Part shown: one piece after another, positions 12,908-26,484 of the stretch
Layout: every line of letters starts with the position of its first letter
How positions within the stretch are numbered: position 1 is the first letter of the stretch
Assembly: GCA_018907035.1 (NCBI GenBank)
Contig: JACCIC010000004.1
Span: forward strand, 1,083,001-1,147,000
DNA from: Sycobia sp. Sy_11
Lineage: Eukaryota > Arthropoda > Insecta > Hymenoptera > Epichrysomallidae
Length of the DNA stretch: 64,000 nt
Reading direction: 5' to 3'
Position numbers and translations under genes: made by a program
The notes under the pieces: generated by a model
Database searches by the model: none
Seen by the model: only the letters and a program-made list of their open reading frames with translations
Told to the model about the DNA's origin: nothing

Positions 12908-15900
12908 TTATCCTCTACGACCTTCTCTAATGTTTTCTGAGAACTTGACTGTGATTGATGTGATGCCCATGTTAGTGGTTAAAAAGGATTCGAGCGTCGT
13001 ATCATTTTCAGGCATTGGTTTATCAAATGGAAAACCCATGGGACGTTTGTCTGGATATTTTTTATTTTTCAAACCACAGAATGATATACCAACTTTACAA
13101 GTTTGTTGTTGACTTTCTTCGCGACTTTCGCTCGTATTCACCTATATTATGATAATAGAATAAAAAAAATTCGTTAGTTCAATACTGAATTATTATATAT
13201 AAAATTCTAGAAATTTGAACGATACCTTATCCAATTCGTAATCGGATATCATGACGAATAATTTCATAGGGTATCCCTCGGGAGTGCCTTTCGGTACGAG
13301 CATATTTTCCGGCCACCCGCATCCACAAAAGTTAAATGCGTCAAATGCACTGGTGTCGCTTTCACTAGGTCTGTTCTGATTTAGATCGCGAAAAACTTGA
13401 TTCATTGGAATAATTACACTCGAAGCGCTAGATTCCCTCACAACGGTATTATCACCGGGCTCCACTGAAATCATAAATTAAACAATAAATTTACGGTTTC
13501 GATAGTCTAAGACATTGCAATTAATAAAATTAATAAATATTTCTATTGGTTTAATATTGCAAATAATATCCATACATATTGCGACGAACTTGTCCATTTC
13601 TGTCATTAAGTGTCTCTGTTCGCCGAGTTCCATAGTATAATTACTATAGCCCTTCACGGGACATATGAAAATACGCACGGTACCCAAAACTTTTCTTGAG
13701 CGCGAATTAGTGACTTGAATTGTGTAGCGAAACTTATCGTGATTGAGATGCAGTGTTCGCACCAAAACTGCCCCGTGCGGGGCGAAATCCAGACCACGTG
13801 ACAAGTTAACGTCCGATTTCATCATGTATGTGTTCAAAATATTTTTTTGTTTGCATTCCTTATTTCTGTCAAGAGAGCACAATTCCACGCTACGTACTTG
13901 AATTCCCTTAAAAAGTAACTGCGGAAATATTTGGAAACAATTCAAGCTTTAGAAAATACTCCTTCGTTATTCCTTAATTTAATGATGATTTGATTATCAC
14001 AATCAATATGAAAAATAGAAGGCTAATAATCCTGCTCCCCTATTGCTTTTTTTAATAGAAAAAAATAATTCAAAATTTTGCCGACATTTTGCGACTTTTT
14101 ATTTCCAAAATCTTCCTCAAGGATAGTCCATACATAATGCTAAAACATTCTATAATATAAAACGGCATATCATTTATCTAATATTATGCAGTGTACAAAA
14201 TTATGAATTATCAAATAGTTGAAACATTATAAAATATAAAGTAATTTTATAAAGTGACATATACATTCAAACTATCCGATAAGTTCAAATAATAAAACAA
14301 TAATTAGAAAGATTAAAATTGAATATAAGTAGCGAAAGGTCAAAGGTGGTGGGGTAAATCAAGAGCAATATAATTCGATCAAAAAAAATTATAAATGATT
14401 CTCTGATATGAAGTCAATATAATGTATAAACTGTAAAATATTATTATTACTATGCTTATTTATTTGTACCATGTCATAAAATAATCTTCCATTTAATTTA
14501 AATTGAACACGATTGTTCCTGATCAATTAATTGTTCGTTATTATTATTGATGGAACAATTGAATGTATAAATATTTTTATTTTATATATTTATAAATTTC
14601 GCTATTTAATGAGTAATAGATTGTTATAATGAAAGGGTTTATTATCGCGTTGAATAAACTCATCAAATTGTAGCATATAGATTATATTAATTTGTTTTAT
14701 CTATAGATTTGAATAATGTACATAATTAATTAATCAAAAACCATAATTCAATAAAGAATTATTTTCTAAAACGTAGATCTGGAAAACAAGGAAGCCTCAA
14801 GGAAGGCATGAAATATTTTCATCATTACCGAATTAACACTAGAAAATTTTCAAAAATTGTTTTTTTTCTGTTAAAAAAAACTATTAGATAGGAGGAGCAT
14901 TAGAATTCTATCTGGATCATTTATTATTTATAGAAATAATTAACAAAAATAGATTGTATTAATTTGAAAAGCTTACGGTTTTTTCATCGTATGGGCCAAG
15001 AGTATTTTTGTGATCTATAAAAATGTCATCAACAAATGCGTGCCATCTGTAGAAAATAGGATCTCTCATGGCTGTTGCATTGTTTGCCATTACTCCGGGT
15101 GGTTGCTTTGAAATACAGTAAAATGTCAAATTCGACTTGATAATAATAGTAAATCAATTATCTTCCAATAACTTACCGAAAATTCATTTCGAGGATCGTG
15201 AATGTATCCAAGCGCTAAATGACCCATATTATGCAAGCTTCCATAATATTCAGTGTTCGGGGTAAGTATGCTGGCTTCGACTATATTGCCCAACACATCG
15301 ATTCCCCTATCATTGTTGAGATCAATGGTCTGGCCGCTATCGCTTATAACTTGCTTTTTATGAATTGCATCGTAGATTCTTTCCTTGAAACGCCTCAAGT
15401 CCTCGATATCGAAGGCCAGATTGGCATCTGGTCGATCGATGTCGCTCAATCTCGAATTGGCCGGTCGGCCGGGATACTCTCTTCCTGCCACTTCTTTATT
15501 GAGATTCGGAAAGTAACCCTCGGGAATCGGCTCGTCCCAATCAACAAACCGACGAGTTATTTGTAAACGATTGCATAGACGTTCAATATTATATCTAGAC
15601 AAAACATATGCATAGTTTTTACAGAAATTAAACTTTGTAAATGAAATTTAATTAATTATCTCTACCTAAGATAAAACTGATATATAAGAGAAGAAAATCT
15701 TATATAAATATTTATTTATGTATTTGAGTTTAAATAATGTCTTTATTATGGAGTGAAGTCAATAATTGCAATAGAATTATGGCTTTATCAAAAGCAATAA
15801 TGCATTCGACAATAAGAACGTCTAATACTTTAGTATTTTTGCCGTTATAAAACCAACTTTGAAAAAAGCTCAACTGATATACAATTAGGCAACAAAAGCT

Positions 15901-18900
15901 TCAATGAAATACCTCGCCATAATTTGGTGGTGCATATAATAGAAAAGTTCTCCCCTTCTATCTTTAGCCACAACAGCTTCAGGACCTTCAAAGGGGTGAA
16001 TAAGGTGCCAATGCCAGTGATGAAGATTAATACCTAGATCTTCTCTAAAGTAAGCAAGACGTTGTTCTGGACTGTCAGTACTAGGTGCGTACCCTCTTAC
16101 TTCTATTGGTCTCTGATTTATCAAAGTTATTTAAGTATACTACGCAACAAAATTAACTAACCAATGAATCATCATTATAGAAAATTTGCTCAATTCTTAA
16201 AATCAATTTATCCCTCAATTCCAGATCGTGATGGTAGATTTTTTTTTCTTAAATAAAAACTAACATTTCTACTTCTTGATCTAATAATTATATTTTTATT
16301 TAAATCTTATAATATTGGCTTGATATTGGCAGCTTGCACGAATTTTAATTCTAGATGATGTTTTTTCAACAATTTTAACCGAAGGATTTAAAATGAAAAT
16401 TATTCTCTCTAAATTCTAAACAAATTGCCACACAAACTATAAAAATTGTGTTTTTATTTTCTAAAAAACACGCGCAAAGTAATCGGACTAGGCCTTTCTA
16501 TCAAGTTTACTAAAGACGGCAAAAAGTTTATTATCATAGATCCAAGGTATCCACTAAAAATTGACAGTTTTTCAGATATAAGATGTAGAATATTAGAAAA
16601 ATGATACTTATCTGACGATTATTAAATGATAATTGTATATCTTAATCATTGAGAAATTTTTTAGCTCTGATTAGGTGGTTTGTTAATTTTATTGCAGATT
16701 GTATTAAATTTAAGTAACAATTATTATAAAGATAAATAAGATCATTTAAATATGCATGAATAATGTAGATGTAAATTTTGTTCATACTGAAAGAGATAAC
16801 TCCGATAATTTAAAAAATGAATTCTACTAAGTTTTACAAGTAAACACTCTTCCATTCTCAAAATATGATACTTAATTATTTGAAATTTTGCATACTTTTT
16901 TGTATTTACATTGAGTGTTCTAAGTTTTGAAATGAAAATTTTTACTTTATCCTTGAATTCGTTAAAAAAATATAATTTGAAGAAAATTCTAATGAAACTA
17001 TATTCGAAAATGTATCGTTTCTTTGTTATTGCCAATTAAAGTTAGAACTATTAAAGTAGGCAAAGGTAAGACTGATGTGATAGAAAAAACTAATGCAGTG
17101 TTTATAAAAGAAATTAAGAAAAAATATTTGACGAATACAAATATGATTGTAAAAACAATTAGCTTAATACAAAACTTTAGCATCATTCATTTGAATTTTA
17201 TAGTGTCAGTGTTATTAACGAAGAATTAAATACCAATAAGCAGCTATTAATCAAAATTTTTATCTCTATTCGTCATAAAAAATAATGTAAATAGACATCT
17301 TGCTAATACTTATAAATAATTATAAAAATCCTTCGTATGGGTTTTCCTGCCTTAACTGAAGTTAAAAGATATAAGGGTCGTTAATTGTAAGTTCATGAAT
17401 TTAATTATTTTTTTGTAATTCGAATCTGTGTATCTTTTAGATTATAAATAAATTATTTACATTGTTATATAGTTATATTGTTCTTTATATCATTATTGTT
17501 ATTTTTTTATATTTTAGTTGTTTCCTGAAATGAGACCTGTCTAGATTCAAAATGCTCGATTTTAAATAACAATATGTCGTTCACATAACTAATTGCGTTA
17601 ACTTGTCTATTAAAAAATTGATGAAATTGAAAAATTTATGAAATGTATATTAAATTATAGAAAAAGCAGAATAATTTTTTTCTTATTTTTAATAATTCGT
17701 AATAATTTTTATTTTTTATCGAGTTATGATTGAGACTATATTAAATCTTTAATAATTAAAATTTAACGTAAAAAGTAAATTATTTATTATAATTCTTTGA
17801 TTTTTTTCGTAAAAAATTTTATGCATTCTTAATATCTTATAAAAAATATTCTACCGTACTCTATTGTCCATTTTGGATTTCACGCAATTTCTTTACAAAG
17901 ATTACTTACTCGATCGCTCGCGCTTTCGTAAATTTGTGCAGATTCTCTGGCATCTGCTACAGTGGCGCTATCCACAAACATGTGAGGGTACATTTGGACT
18001 TGCGATGGTATTAACATATCCTCTGTATCTTTTCGATGTAACATAGCTGTAGCCAAGGCATAGGTGAAGAGCTCAGGATTCACTCGATCCCGAGCATATG
18101 CAGCAAAGGCCAGCAACTCATTAAAATTCTTCAAGTCTTGTTTAATTTTCATTATTATTATATTATTTCGATAATCGAAAGGTGATGAATACGGTTACTA
18201 GTTCATCTAATTATATGGAATATACAAAAATATTACTTACTTCTAAAAATACCGATCAATTGGCCTGCTATTTTTTGGTGCCGCGGTAAAAAGACGGAAA
18301 AACGATCGCTTCGATCTATTGACATCACGTCGTCTAAGTTTATTCTCATCAAAGCATCGGTAAGCATTGAGCCTAGGTCAACTCTACACCCATCTGTAGC
18401 GTCGCTGAACCGATTCAATAGTTTCGAAGCTTTGTCCTTATATTTATCGGGCTAGTGTAGAAAAAAAATTAATTTAACTTGAATTGAAATGCCATCGTCA
18501 TAAGTAGTCCATTTATCAATACGATCCCGCATAATAAACTCGATTTCCGACACCGAAATATCCAGTAAACATTGTTTGTAATATGCCTCCTAAAAGTTCG
18601 GTATGACGAGAATTGAACTCAGATTATCTAGTAGGCTTGACACGGCGAGCAAAATCAAGCATTTATGACAGTGAATAACCCAATGTCTTTTTCGTCTGAA
18701 TTAAGGGCACCTTTTAGTATTTTTAAAAATATTTATTACCACTCTAACCTCGATTTTCCGGTTTTCGTGGTAAAAAATGTAGTCTAATACTAGTAAGCTC
18801 ATTTTTACCTCGTTAAACTTACCCCCCCCCCCTCTGCCCTTCGCTCGGAGGTAAACCGTCTCATGAGATAAATAATCATCTTCACAGTTGTATCGAAATG

Positions 18901-19041
18901 TTCTAATTTAACACTTACCAAATAGTCTGGAGACAGATCAAAATAACAGATATTGTCATCGTCACCTTTTGGATAATAAAGTGGCTCTCCTATGCGATAA
19001 AACAAATGTAGAAGATCACTTTTACGACATGGCCGAGACAT
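12908..19041 (-). CDS. PPO: Prophenoloxidase (phenoloxidase subunit, hemocyanin superfamily), nine exons, complete
   Basis: Copper type-3 zymogen that, once cleaved, oxidises mono- and diphenols to quinones for melanisation and wound or immune responses; insect PPOs lack a signal peptide, as here. Exons on the minus strand, in order: 18919-19041, 18241-18451, 17910-18136, 15913-16112, 15177-15594, 14977-15105, 13576-13918, 13226-13464, 12908-13141. Every intron is GT-AG and all phases close, giving 2124 nt or 707 aa, within the usual family range of about 680-700 aa or slightly longer. Seen in the translation: the activation site R55-F56; CuA ligands H219, H223 (in HHWHWHL) and H248 (YYMHHQ); CuB ligands H375, H379 (LHNMGH) and H415 (FYRWH); the thioester-like GCGW at 598-601; and the conserved C-terminal [12 protein letters not shown]. 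The start is the first ATG of exon 1, followed by a typical short N-terminal segment. I see no frameshift or missing catalytic residue. The identity is firm; the splice sites were placed by eye. Confidence 0.96.
16113..17909 (-). other. Intron 3 of prophenoloxidase, the largest of the gene
   Basis: 1.8 kb, AT-rich, GT-AG bounded. Overlapping open frames on both strands at 16742-17229 show no domain and are taken as chance. Confidence 0.6.
18831..18842. repeat. Poly(C)/poly(G) run in prophenoloxidase intron 1
   Basis: An uninterrupted run of about 11 C on the plus strand (G on the sense strand) about 75 nt inside intron 1. Such runs are rare in this AT-rich DNA; similar runs occur at 23821-23831 and 28929-28939. 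Confidence 0.9.
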
Positions 19042-19189
19042 TTTGCTTTAAATTAATGCGCGGTATGAAATTAATTGGATTTGAAATACATATTTTCAAA
19101 CTAAATTAATAAATTCCAAGTATCAGTTGAAAGATTTACAGTTACAAATGAAACAGACACTTTATGTGTAACATTAAAAATCATTCCCT

Positions 19190-19240
19190 CTTTATACAAA
19201 GTCTGTACAGGATACTTGCGGCTTTATCTAGTATTTATAA
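19190..19240 (-). promoter_or_regulatory. Candidate core promoter of prophenoloxidase
   Basis: About 150-200 nt upstream of the start codon, the minus strand carries TATAAATA (19232-19239), followed at once by AGATAA, a GATA-factor-type site, and a second TATAAA (19191-19196). Insect PPO genes are often TATA-driven and controlled by GATA factors in blood cells. The positions are seen; the promoter role is inferred. Confidence 0.3.
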
Positions 19241-20658
19241 AAATGCAGCTATCGGAAATACGGAAATGCAATAGAAAACCACAAGGCACGAGTTCCTATC
19301 AAATCTTCTAAGAAAACCATAGATTTTTTTCATGCCTTCCTGTTTGCTCTTTAGTTATCAGTTGATAAGCAAACTTAGTTCGAGATTATAAAACACTGTA
19401 AAAGTTTATGTTATATAACAACCACATAAATTTCTACACTTATTAAGTTTTTCCAAATTCTGATAGTTATAAAATGTTAAATTTATTGGTAATGTTAGAT
19501 GCAAATTGTAGTCTTGATATTGATCACCCATAAATTACATATATTAACTCTTTACACTTTTCAGTAATTCAAAAACTTAAGAATATTGAAAAATGATTAT
19601 AAACAACTACAATAATTAAATATAATTAAAGTAATTGTATGGATGAGATGGAGCGACTGCACTTTCTAGTACAGTACTTAGTGGACATGAGCTTCGTGCA
19701 TATTATTCGAACAAAAATAACTTGATTCTATCGAATAATCTTTTTCATTTTCTGACTGTCTCAGTCTCTTAATATGAGCCTACTTAAAATCATTCAAATA
19801 GGGAAGAATAAATGTACTATTAATTATTTCATTATTAAATTGAAAGTTTTTTATTTTTAATTTTAAAAAATCTTGAATAGTTCTAGAAAATTGTACTAAT
19901 GTAATAAACCTATAAGTTTTAAAAGTAACTTTAGTGCATAATTATTAATTGTAAATATAAAGTCGATACGAAAGAAGCTGTGGCTAAAGAAAAACTTGCA
20001 GATCACAAATTTATTTGGAAACTTGAAATTGATCTGAATTGTCTTTTAAATTATAAAAGGGACCGTTGTTGCAATTCATATATATACCGGGCTACAAATA
20101 ATTGTAACTATCCAGTAACTTATCGTTGAGTTTTTCAAACGCTTTATAATAGATTGTTTTAATTTTAATGATTTTATTTTTAATTATTGTAAAGCTATTA
20201 ATTTGTATCGTACCCCCTGATGTTTTTAACTTATAAGTAGTTTTAAATCTTTCTAAGTGAAGTCAATACAAGACTACTTATTTGTTATGAAAATACTCGT
20301 ACACTTTTTGTTGTCTAGAAAATCTACAAGAATAATGAGTCAAAATTAATGTTTAACTATAATTTTTCTTCTTTGTTAAATCTTAGATAATTTTTAACAT
20401 ACAACATTATTTAAAAACGATTATATAAATAGACTACCGAAAGGTCGTCGTTTTAGTATCATGGTACATGTATGTATATATACAGATTGCAGAACGAGTT
20501 CATCATTTAAAAAAAAGTTTAATAGATCTGTCAACAGTCTCATTATGATCTGAACATCATTTTTAATCTTGGCTTCAGATCAAGAACCAAGTCATCCTTA
20601 AAAAATGATTTCAACTATTAATTTAATAGTTATTAATATATTAATTAATTATTAATAA
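19241..20658. other. AT-rich intergenic DNA upstream of prophenoloxidase
   Basis: Nothing recognised beyond possible distal regulatory sequence. Confidence 0.5.
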
Positions 20659-20685
20659 ACACACACACGCGCGCGCGCGCGCGCC
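20659..20685. repeat. (AC)n(GC)n dinucleotide tract
   Basis: A shorter version of the tract at 3883-3935 with the same AC-to-GC switch. Confidence 0.95.
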
Positions 20686-21838
20686 ATTTCTTCCAATAAA
20701 GCTCACTTTCGATATATTAACAAAAATTGCATTTTCACGAATGTGACTTCGACTACAACATGTACATATACTTGTAATCTTAAGCTTAATCAGTTAAAAA
20801 TTAAGTATTTTTTATTCTTAATTATATAATCTATGTAATCCTATGTATTTTAACTTATATAACATCAATTTTTGATCAATTTCTCGTTTTATAGCAAAGA
20901 TTTTAATTTGAAAATACTAAATGATGCAAATGTGAATATAAATATTAAAAATGTCAATCGTTTGAAATATATCACATGTATTGATTTATATTTCTTTAAA
21001 AAACAAAAATTGATATTTTTTCTTTTTTTTAGTATAAGTTTAAGAATGTATGGATTCTGTAAATACATAAGTTATAAAAAAACAACATTTATCAGTAATA
21101 TGGATACTAATACAAAAAAATATTTAAAAAAAATTTTTTTCGCACAATATAATGAAATAATGTCGAAAGAAAGTAATTTTAATATATGAACTATTGAAAG
21201 CTATTGACTAGAGTAAAATATTAGAAATTTCTATTTTTCTATTTTTTTCTTTTCATAGAGGAGAATACTCGATTAATTTTGAAGACTTTATACTTCGTTG
21301 ATAAACTTTTAGGACTAAGAAAAGATATTGACACTATAAATACAAATTAAGGAACCTTTAATTATATAAATTTTATTTTTTTATACGTTTTTCTCGAGGC
21401 AGAACCGGATTAAAAAAGAAGGTTAGAGGGGCTATAACCCTGCGTCCGCTAGCTTCCACCCTCCGATATTGTCAAATGTATATTAAATAGTCCCATTAAA
21501 ATATTTGATAGCTATATTTTAGAAAAGTTAAATGTCATTATTTTAATTAGAAATTCGCGATTCTATTAACACAAGAATATATGCATTACGGTAAGATGTA
21601 ATAGGCGATGATTTTGATTAGGCTTTATTGAAAGAAATATTATTCTATGATCGTAAAATAATTGTCAGCACTATTTAGAAGAATATTTTTTAAATATGGA
21701 ACAGAAATCAAAAAATCTGAATAAGTTCGTTATAGAAAAATATTCTGATCTACAAAGAAAAATTTAAGAAGTAGAGACCAGCACGTATGAGTATCAGATT
21801 AGGTGTAGACCGAGAGAAGAACTTTGATTAATTATCGA
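20686..21838. other. AT-rich intergenic DNA
   Basis: A 105-codon plus-strand frame at 20872-21189 is Lys/Asn/Ile/Phe-rich, lacks any recognised motif and is probably chance in this composition. Confidence 0.5.
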
Positions 21839-22148
21839 TTACGTTAAAATTAAACCCTGGAAGTTTATTTTTATCGGTTGGTTTTCGCCTCTCCTCCGAA
21901 CGCTTGTTGAATTTTCAAGGTACGCGGTGCCCCGGAGTGTTAAACACGCCGAGCTGCAGAAACGCCGTCTAACGTAAGCGTATATATATCTGGAAAGAGA
22001 ACAAGACGAGGAAACGCGTGCTCTCCAAGACAGAGCATGTAAGGAAGATGCGCCGGAGGCTGGCCATGTGGGCGCGCATAGATTTTTCCGACCCACTCAG
22101 CCTCCTGTCACTATGGAGACTGGGGCGCTTAACGATCGGACCCACCAC

Positions 22149-22190
<42 letters not shown>

Positions 22191-22400
22191 TAGATATATA
22201 CATGCATAAGTCGATGATTCGTCAACGTCCCGACAGCTTTTTTTGTCCCAGGGCCATGCGTCGCAGTCCCTCGCGTAGCGGACGCCATCAATGAACGCGC
22301 ATACGAGTATCCCTTCCCCTTCCGGTTTAAATTTCGCGCCCGCCGCACGCGCTATCCTTCCACAGCAATCGAGGCGGGCTTCGAAGCCGATCCGCGCTAA
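21839..22400. repeat. GC-rich island 4 with (TA)n
   Basis: Unique GC-rich DNA on both sides of (TA)n at 22149-22187. Open frames on the minus strand have no recognisable domain. Confidence 0.6.
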
Positions 22401-23580
22401 TTAGTTTTCAATATTTATGACAAAGCGTTAAAGTAACGGAAATTTGCGAAAAATGCTTTGCTAATGCTCGGAATCATAGTATAATTCGGGTGGGTCGGTT
22501 GGCTGCAAGCTTTACTTCAGTTTTCTATATTCTTAAATTAATTTAACAGTTGGAACAACGCAATGCTATTAGACGACAAAGTGTTTCAATCTATATATTT
22601 TGTAAGATGATAAAGAATAAGTACAATTCTAGCAGCATGAATATTGACATAGTAAAATTATCTGTGAAATAATTTATTAAAATATTTATTATTAAAGTTT
22701 CCTATGATATTATATAGTATAATTTCCATTTTTAATTGTTATATGAGATTATTTATTAAAACATGGAGACGAAAAACTGACAAACCATAAGTTAATTGAT
22801 TTCGTTTATTTCCTTTGCTTTAATTTAGTATTATTTCTGAAGTCATGAGTAAGTTGCTTTTTAGCAATATGAATAAGTTAAAGTTGAATAAAAACATGAA
22901 CTAAACTATACATTTTGCAACTCTCTTGTAATAATTTACATGATATTGTTAGAAATATAAAAAAATTTCAATCAAAATTAACTTCCAGGATCTTGTACTA
23001 AATATTTACTAAAAGGCTCGAGTATAAAACATAATATGGATATAAATATTTTTTATTATAGGACAATAATACTTATGCATTTCGTTTATTTATTTTTATT
23101 AAAATATGATTTTATTATAATTAAAACTATTTTTTACTCATAGTATATTCAAAGAATACTGAAATCTGATGATTTATCGGGAAAAAAATAAAAAATACTT
23201 TAAAAATAAAAAATACTTTACAAATAAAAAAATACTTTACAAATCTCTGAGCTTGAAATGACGGCATTAACGTGATTTTACTGCTATTTTACTGAAATAG
23301 AAGCTTTCAACACGGGTGTCAAAGCTGGTAATTTAACTCGTGAAATAATTAACGATGTAAAAAGATTTACGAAATAAAAATAAACTTATATCGGACAATA
23401 TTTTTCACCACGAGCTGCGATATGGTGTTCAAGTTGTGATTTTGAGTTTAAAATTGTGAAAAACGCCACTCGAGAATGAAGTAAAAGCTGATTTGGTTAA
23501 TATTGTAATTTTGAACATTATTTTCGAGATTATTTTAGTTTCATAATATAAAAAGAAAAAATTTTATCGTATTTACAATA
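22401..23580. other. AT-rich intergenic DNA with small tandem repeat
   Basis: Three imperfect copies of an 18-19-nt AAAAATACTTTACAAAT-type unit at 23185-23244. Nothing else recognised. Confidence 0.6.
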
Positions 23581-24520
23581 ATTGCCGTCGACGAGTCATT
23601 AAAGTGCAGAACCAGGTCATCATCGCTGTAAAATTACCTCTCTCCTATACATATATGACGCCCGCGTCATTTTATACATACGCTCGCCATTCCCAAAGGG
23701 TGAAATTATATACGTATCGGGATTTTTCCAAGCCTGCATTTTAAGCATCGTCGTGCCGTACTTACACGCATCGCAGAAGAGGCTGCGTCTGCGCCCCTAC
23801 ATCCCCGCAATTAAGTGCTTTCCCCCCCCCCCTCCTCGCCCCATACGTGGAATTGGGACGAAGGTTTTGAAGAGTATACGAGGTACCTGTACGCTCGCGA
23901 GGCGCTTAATAATAATAACCACCTCCGCGGCGGCCCCGCGCTCGCCTCGGCTCTTTCGGACTGAAATTCAATTTGAATTCGCGCGAGCATGAAATATTTC
24001 TCTATGTAACTGTATTTAACAGCGCGGGTTGAGCGGGATTCGCATATTGCGCGCGCGCACGGCCGCGGAGCGCTCGGGTCGCTATATATACACGTACACG
24101 TACGCGCTGGTACACGGCGATGGCACGGTCTATTTACATTCGTATATTTATGTGCGCCTGTATATATACGCCTACAAGGGAGAATCCCGCTCTTATATGT
24201 ACTTCGGCGATGCGCACGTGCGTGAGCGCGCACTCGAAGCGAATTTCGCCCGTGTAAAATCAAATATATATATAACGGACATACACTGGCGCACGCGCAC
24301 GAGTTGAGATAACGGCCTGGCTTTTCCAATTTTTCAGATTTCGCCAATATATAGGTATCTAACCCTATATACGAGACGCTTGCATGAGATGCGTAAATCA
24401 ATGATGCTTATAGCAAGAGGTTATCCCGAACCGATGTATGAAAACATGAGTATCGAACTCGGTATCAAATCGCGGGTCCTGCAACTAGGACGCGCATACA
24501 CATATGGTGAGAGAGAATTG
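23581..24520. repeat. GC-rich island 5
   Basis: Contains poly(C) at 23821-23831, CG-rich unique DNA at 23900-24110 and TATA-rich short tracts. Both strands have long open frames (196 codons on the minus strand), expected from the composition; no protein family was recognised. Confidence 0.5.
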
Positions 24521-24717
24521 AGTTGAAAGGAATTAGGTTTTATTTAAACAAAGTATTTTGTATCCTAGATAGTCCGAAAATTACATTGTTATTAACTTCA
24601 ATATTGAACTCAACAATAATGAGTCACTCTCTATAGGATTTCTCCATACATAGGAGAGTATCAACATAAAATTATATATCTTGTAAATAAATAAATTGAA
24701 TCTATAATAATGCAAAT

Positions 24718-24773
<56 letters not shown>

Positions 24774-26484
24774 AGAGAAAGAAAGGAAAAAAGAGAGAGG
24801 TATTTATTTAATTATATACAATGATACAAAATAGAGCATAATATAATACATTAATATATAAAGTTTGCATATTAATATTATTAAAGAAATATAATATTAT
24901 AAAAAATAGAAATTAAATAGGCTAAACCTCCATAGGATATTCCATCAAAAATATAAAATACTACAATAAGCACTCGAAATCTTAAAAAATATCACCGTAA
25001 GCTATTCTTATCAAGGCCACAGAAACTTTTACAATGTAGTAATATTTTTATCAAGAATAGAATAAAAAACATAAAATATATGTAATCAAATATATAATAA
25101 TAAATTATTTATAAAAAAAATTCCATAGAAGTAAAAACTATGAATTTTTCAGGAAATAATCACCAATTCTTCAAATATTTGATTATGTGTATATATGTTA
25201 GTGTAGTTTAAATCAAATATTGTTTAAAAAGTCTTGTACAACTAATATAGTGAATAATAAATATCAGTACTTTCGATAAAGTGGTCATATAATAATTGAA
25301 AAAGTTGTATTGATTATAAAATTTAAAATTAATTATAAAGTTAAAAATTAATTAGCCATCGTAATATTAGCCAAAATGAAATAAATATTTTACATAAACT
25401 AAATCTTGTAAATTACGAGCATTATATATTGACAATTAACTTTCAATAAAACTAAACTACAATTTGTGATTTCGTATAGATATTTTCAACCTGAAAAAAG
25501 GTGAACTAAGTGCGCAGTGTGATTAGGGTAGCACTAATGATGAGAGAAGCGAATATAAACGAATTTTATGAGCACGAAGTGCTTGTTAAGGTTTCTATAG
25601 TGATCTTCGATGCATTAGCCGATAGCGATCGCCTTAGCAATACAATTTTATTATGTCTTTATAATTAATTATTTTCCGATCTTTCTTAAATTGTATATTA
25701 TATCAAATTAGTGAAAGGCTATTAACATCTACTGTAAATAAATTTATAATAAATTATTTTATAATTATTATATACAGGTATATCACATATCTATAGGTTT
25801 TTCTAATATTCGCTATCTAAATTTAATGAGTTTAGCTTCGTAACTTTCGGATAATGATAAATGTTTGTGACATCCTTATGGAGATTTGTTAACTTTTGTT
25901 ACTAAGATTGGCTTTACTTTTGTAATGATATACTGACCCATAAAATATCAATATTCTATAAACTGCTCCAAAATTTCAACTACTATATTTATGCTTTAAA
26001 AAAAACTTTAGGAAAAAACTATGATAATTAAATATTTATAAACCTTCGTATTCAGCATTTTTTGTACATAGTTCTCAAATAGGATATTAGAATCATTAGC
26101 GAAAAACGAAAATCTTAATTTATGAAAACTATTGTATTTCTTTAAAAATAGTATTGATAGTAAATTGAAATCTAATTCAGATTTATATAAGCAGATTTTC
26201 TGAATACCTTTATGTAACAAATCGGATTCAAATCGGTCGATTTCCTTTACTATCGAGATTGTGTATCTTGCATCCATCGTCCCACATAATCTTAATTCAC
26301 TATATTAGATTTAAATATGCTATCAATACTATTTTTACAAAACTTTAAGATGATAGAGCTAAAATGTCTAAAGAAATCCTGAAAATAGATCGTACTTGAA
26401 GTGACAAATTGACATTTAGATTTTTTCAGTAGCCGGTCAATAATCTCACACGGAGAGGCTTCGTCAAATGAGTCCGAACGCACA
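24521..26484. other. AT-rich intergenic DNA with (TAA)n
   Basis: (TAA)n of about 17 units at 24721-24771. Two minus-strand frames at 26008-26277 and 26292-26483, in different phases, have a roughly protein-like composition but no recognised domain; see findings. Confidence 0.5.

Noticed and set aside
15219..15566. Plus-strand 115-codon frame
   Set aside because: Antisense shadow of prophenoloxidase exon 5.
12908..19041. Hexamerin or hemocyanin as alternative identity of the prophenoloxidase gene
   Set aside because: All six copper histidines, the R-F activation site and GCGW are present and there is no signal peptide, which together indicate prophenoloxidase.
20872..21189. 105-codon plus-strand frame
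   Set aside because: AT-driven Lys/Asn/Ile/Phe composition, no motif and no neighbouring exon.
23811..24401. A 196-codon minus-strand frame
   Set aside because: Low-complexity Arg/Ala/Tyr composition in a GC-rich island, with a competing plus-strand frame and no recognisable family.
24400..24500. Segment with GAACTCGG/GGTCCTGCAACTAGGACG considered as a tRNA gene
   Set aside because: No cloverleaf: acceptor and T-arm pairing could not be built.
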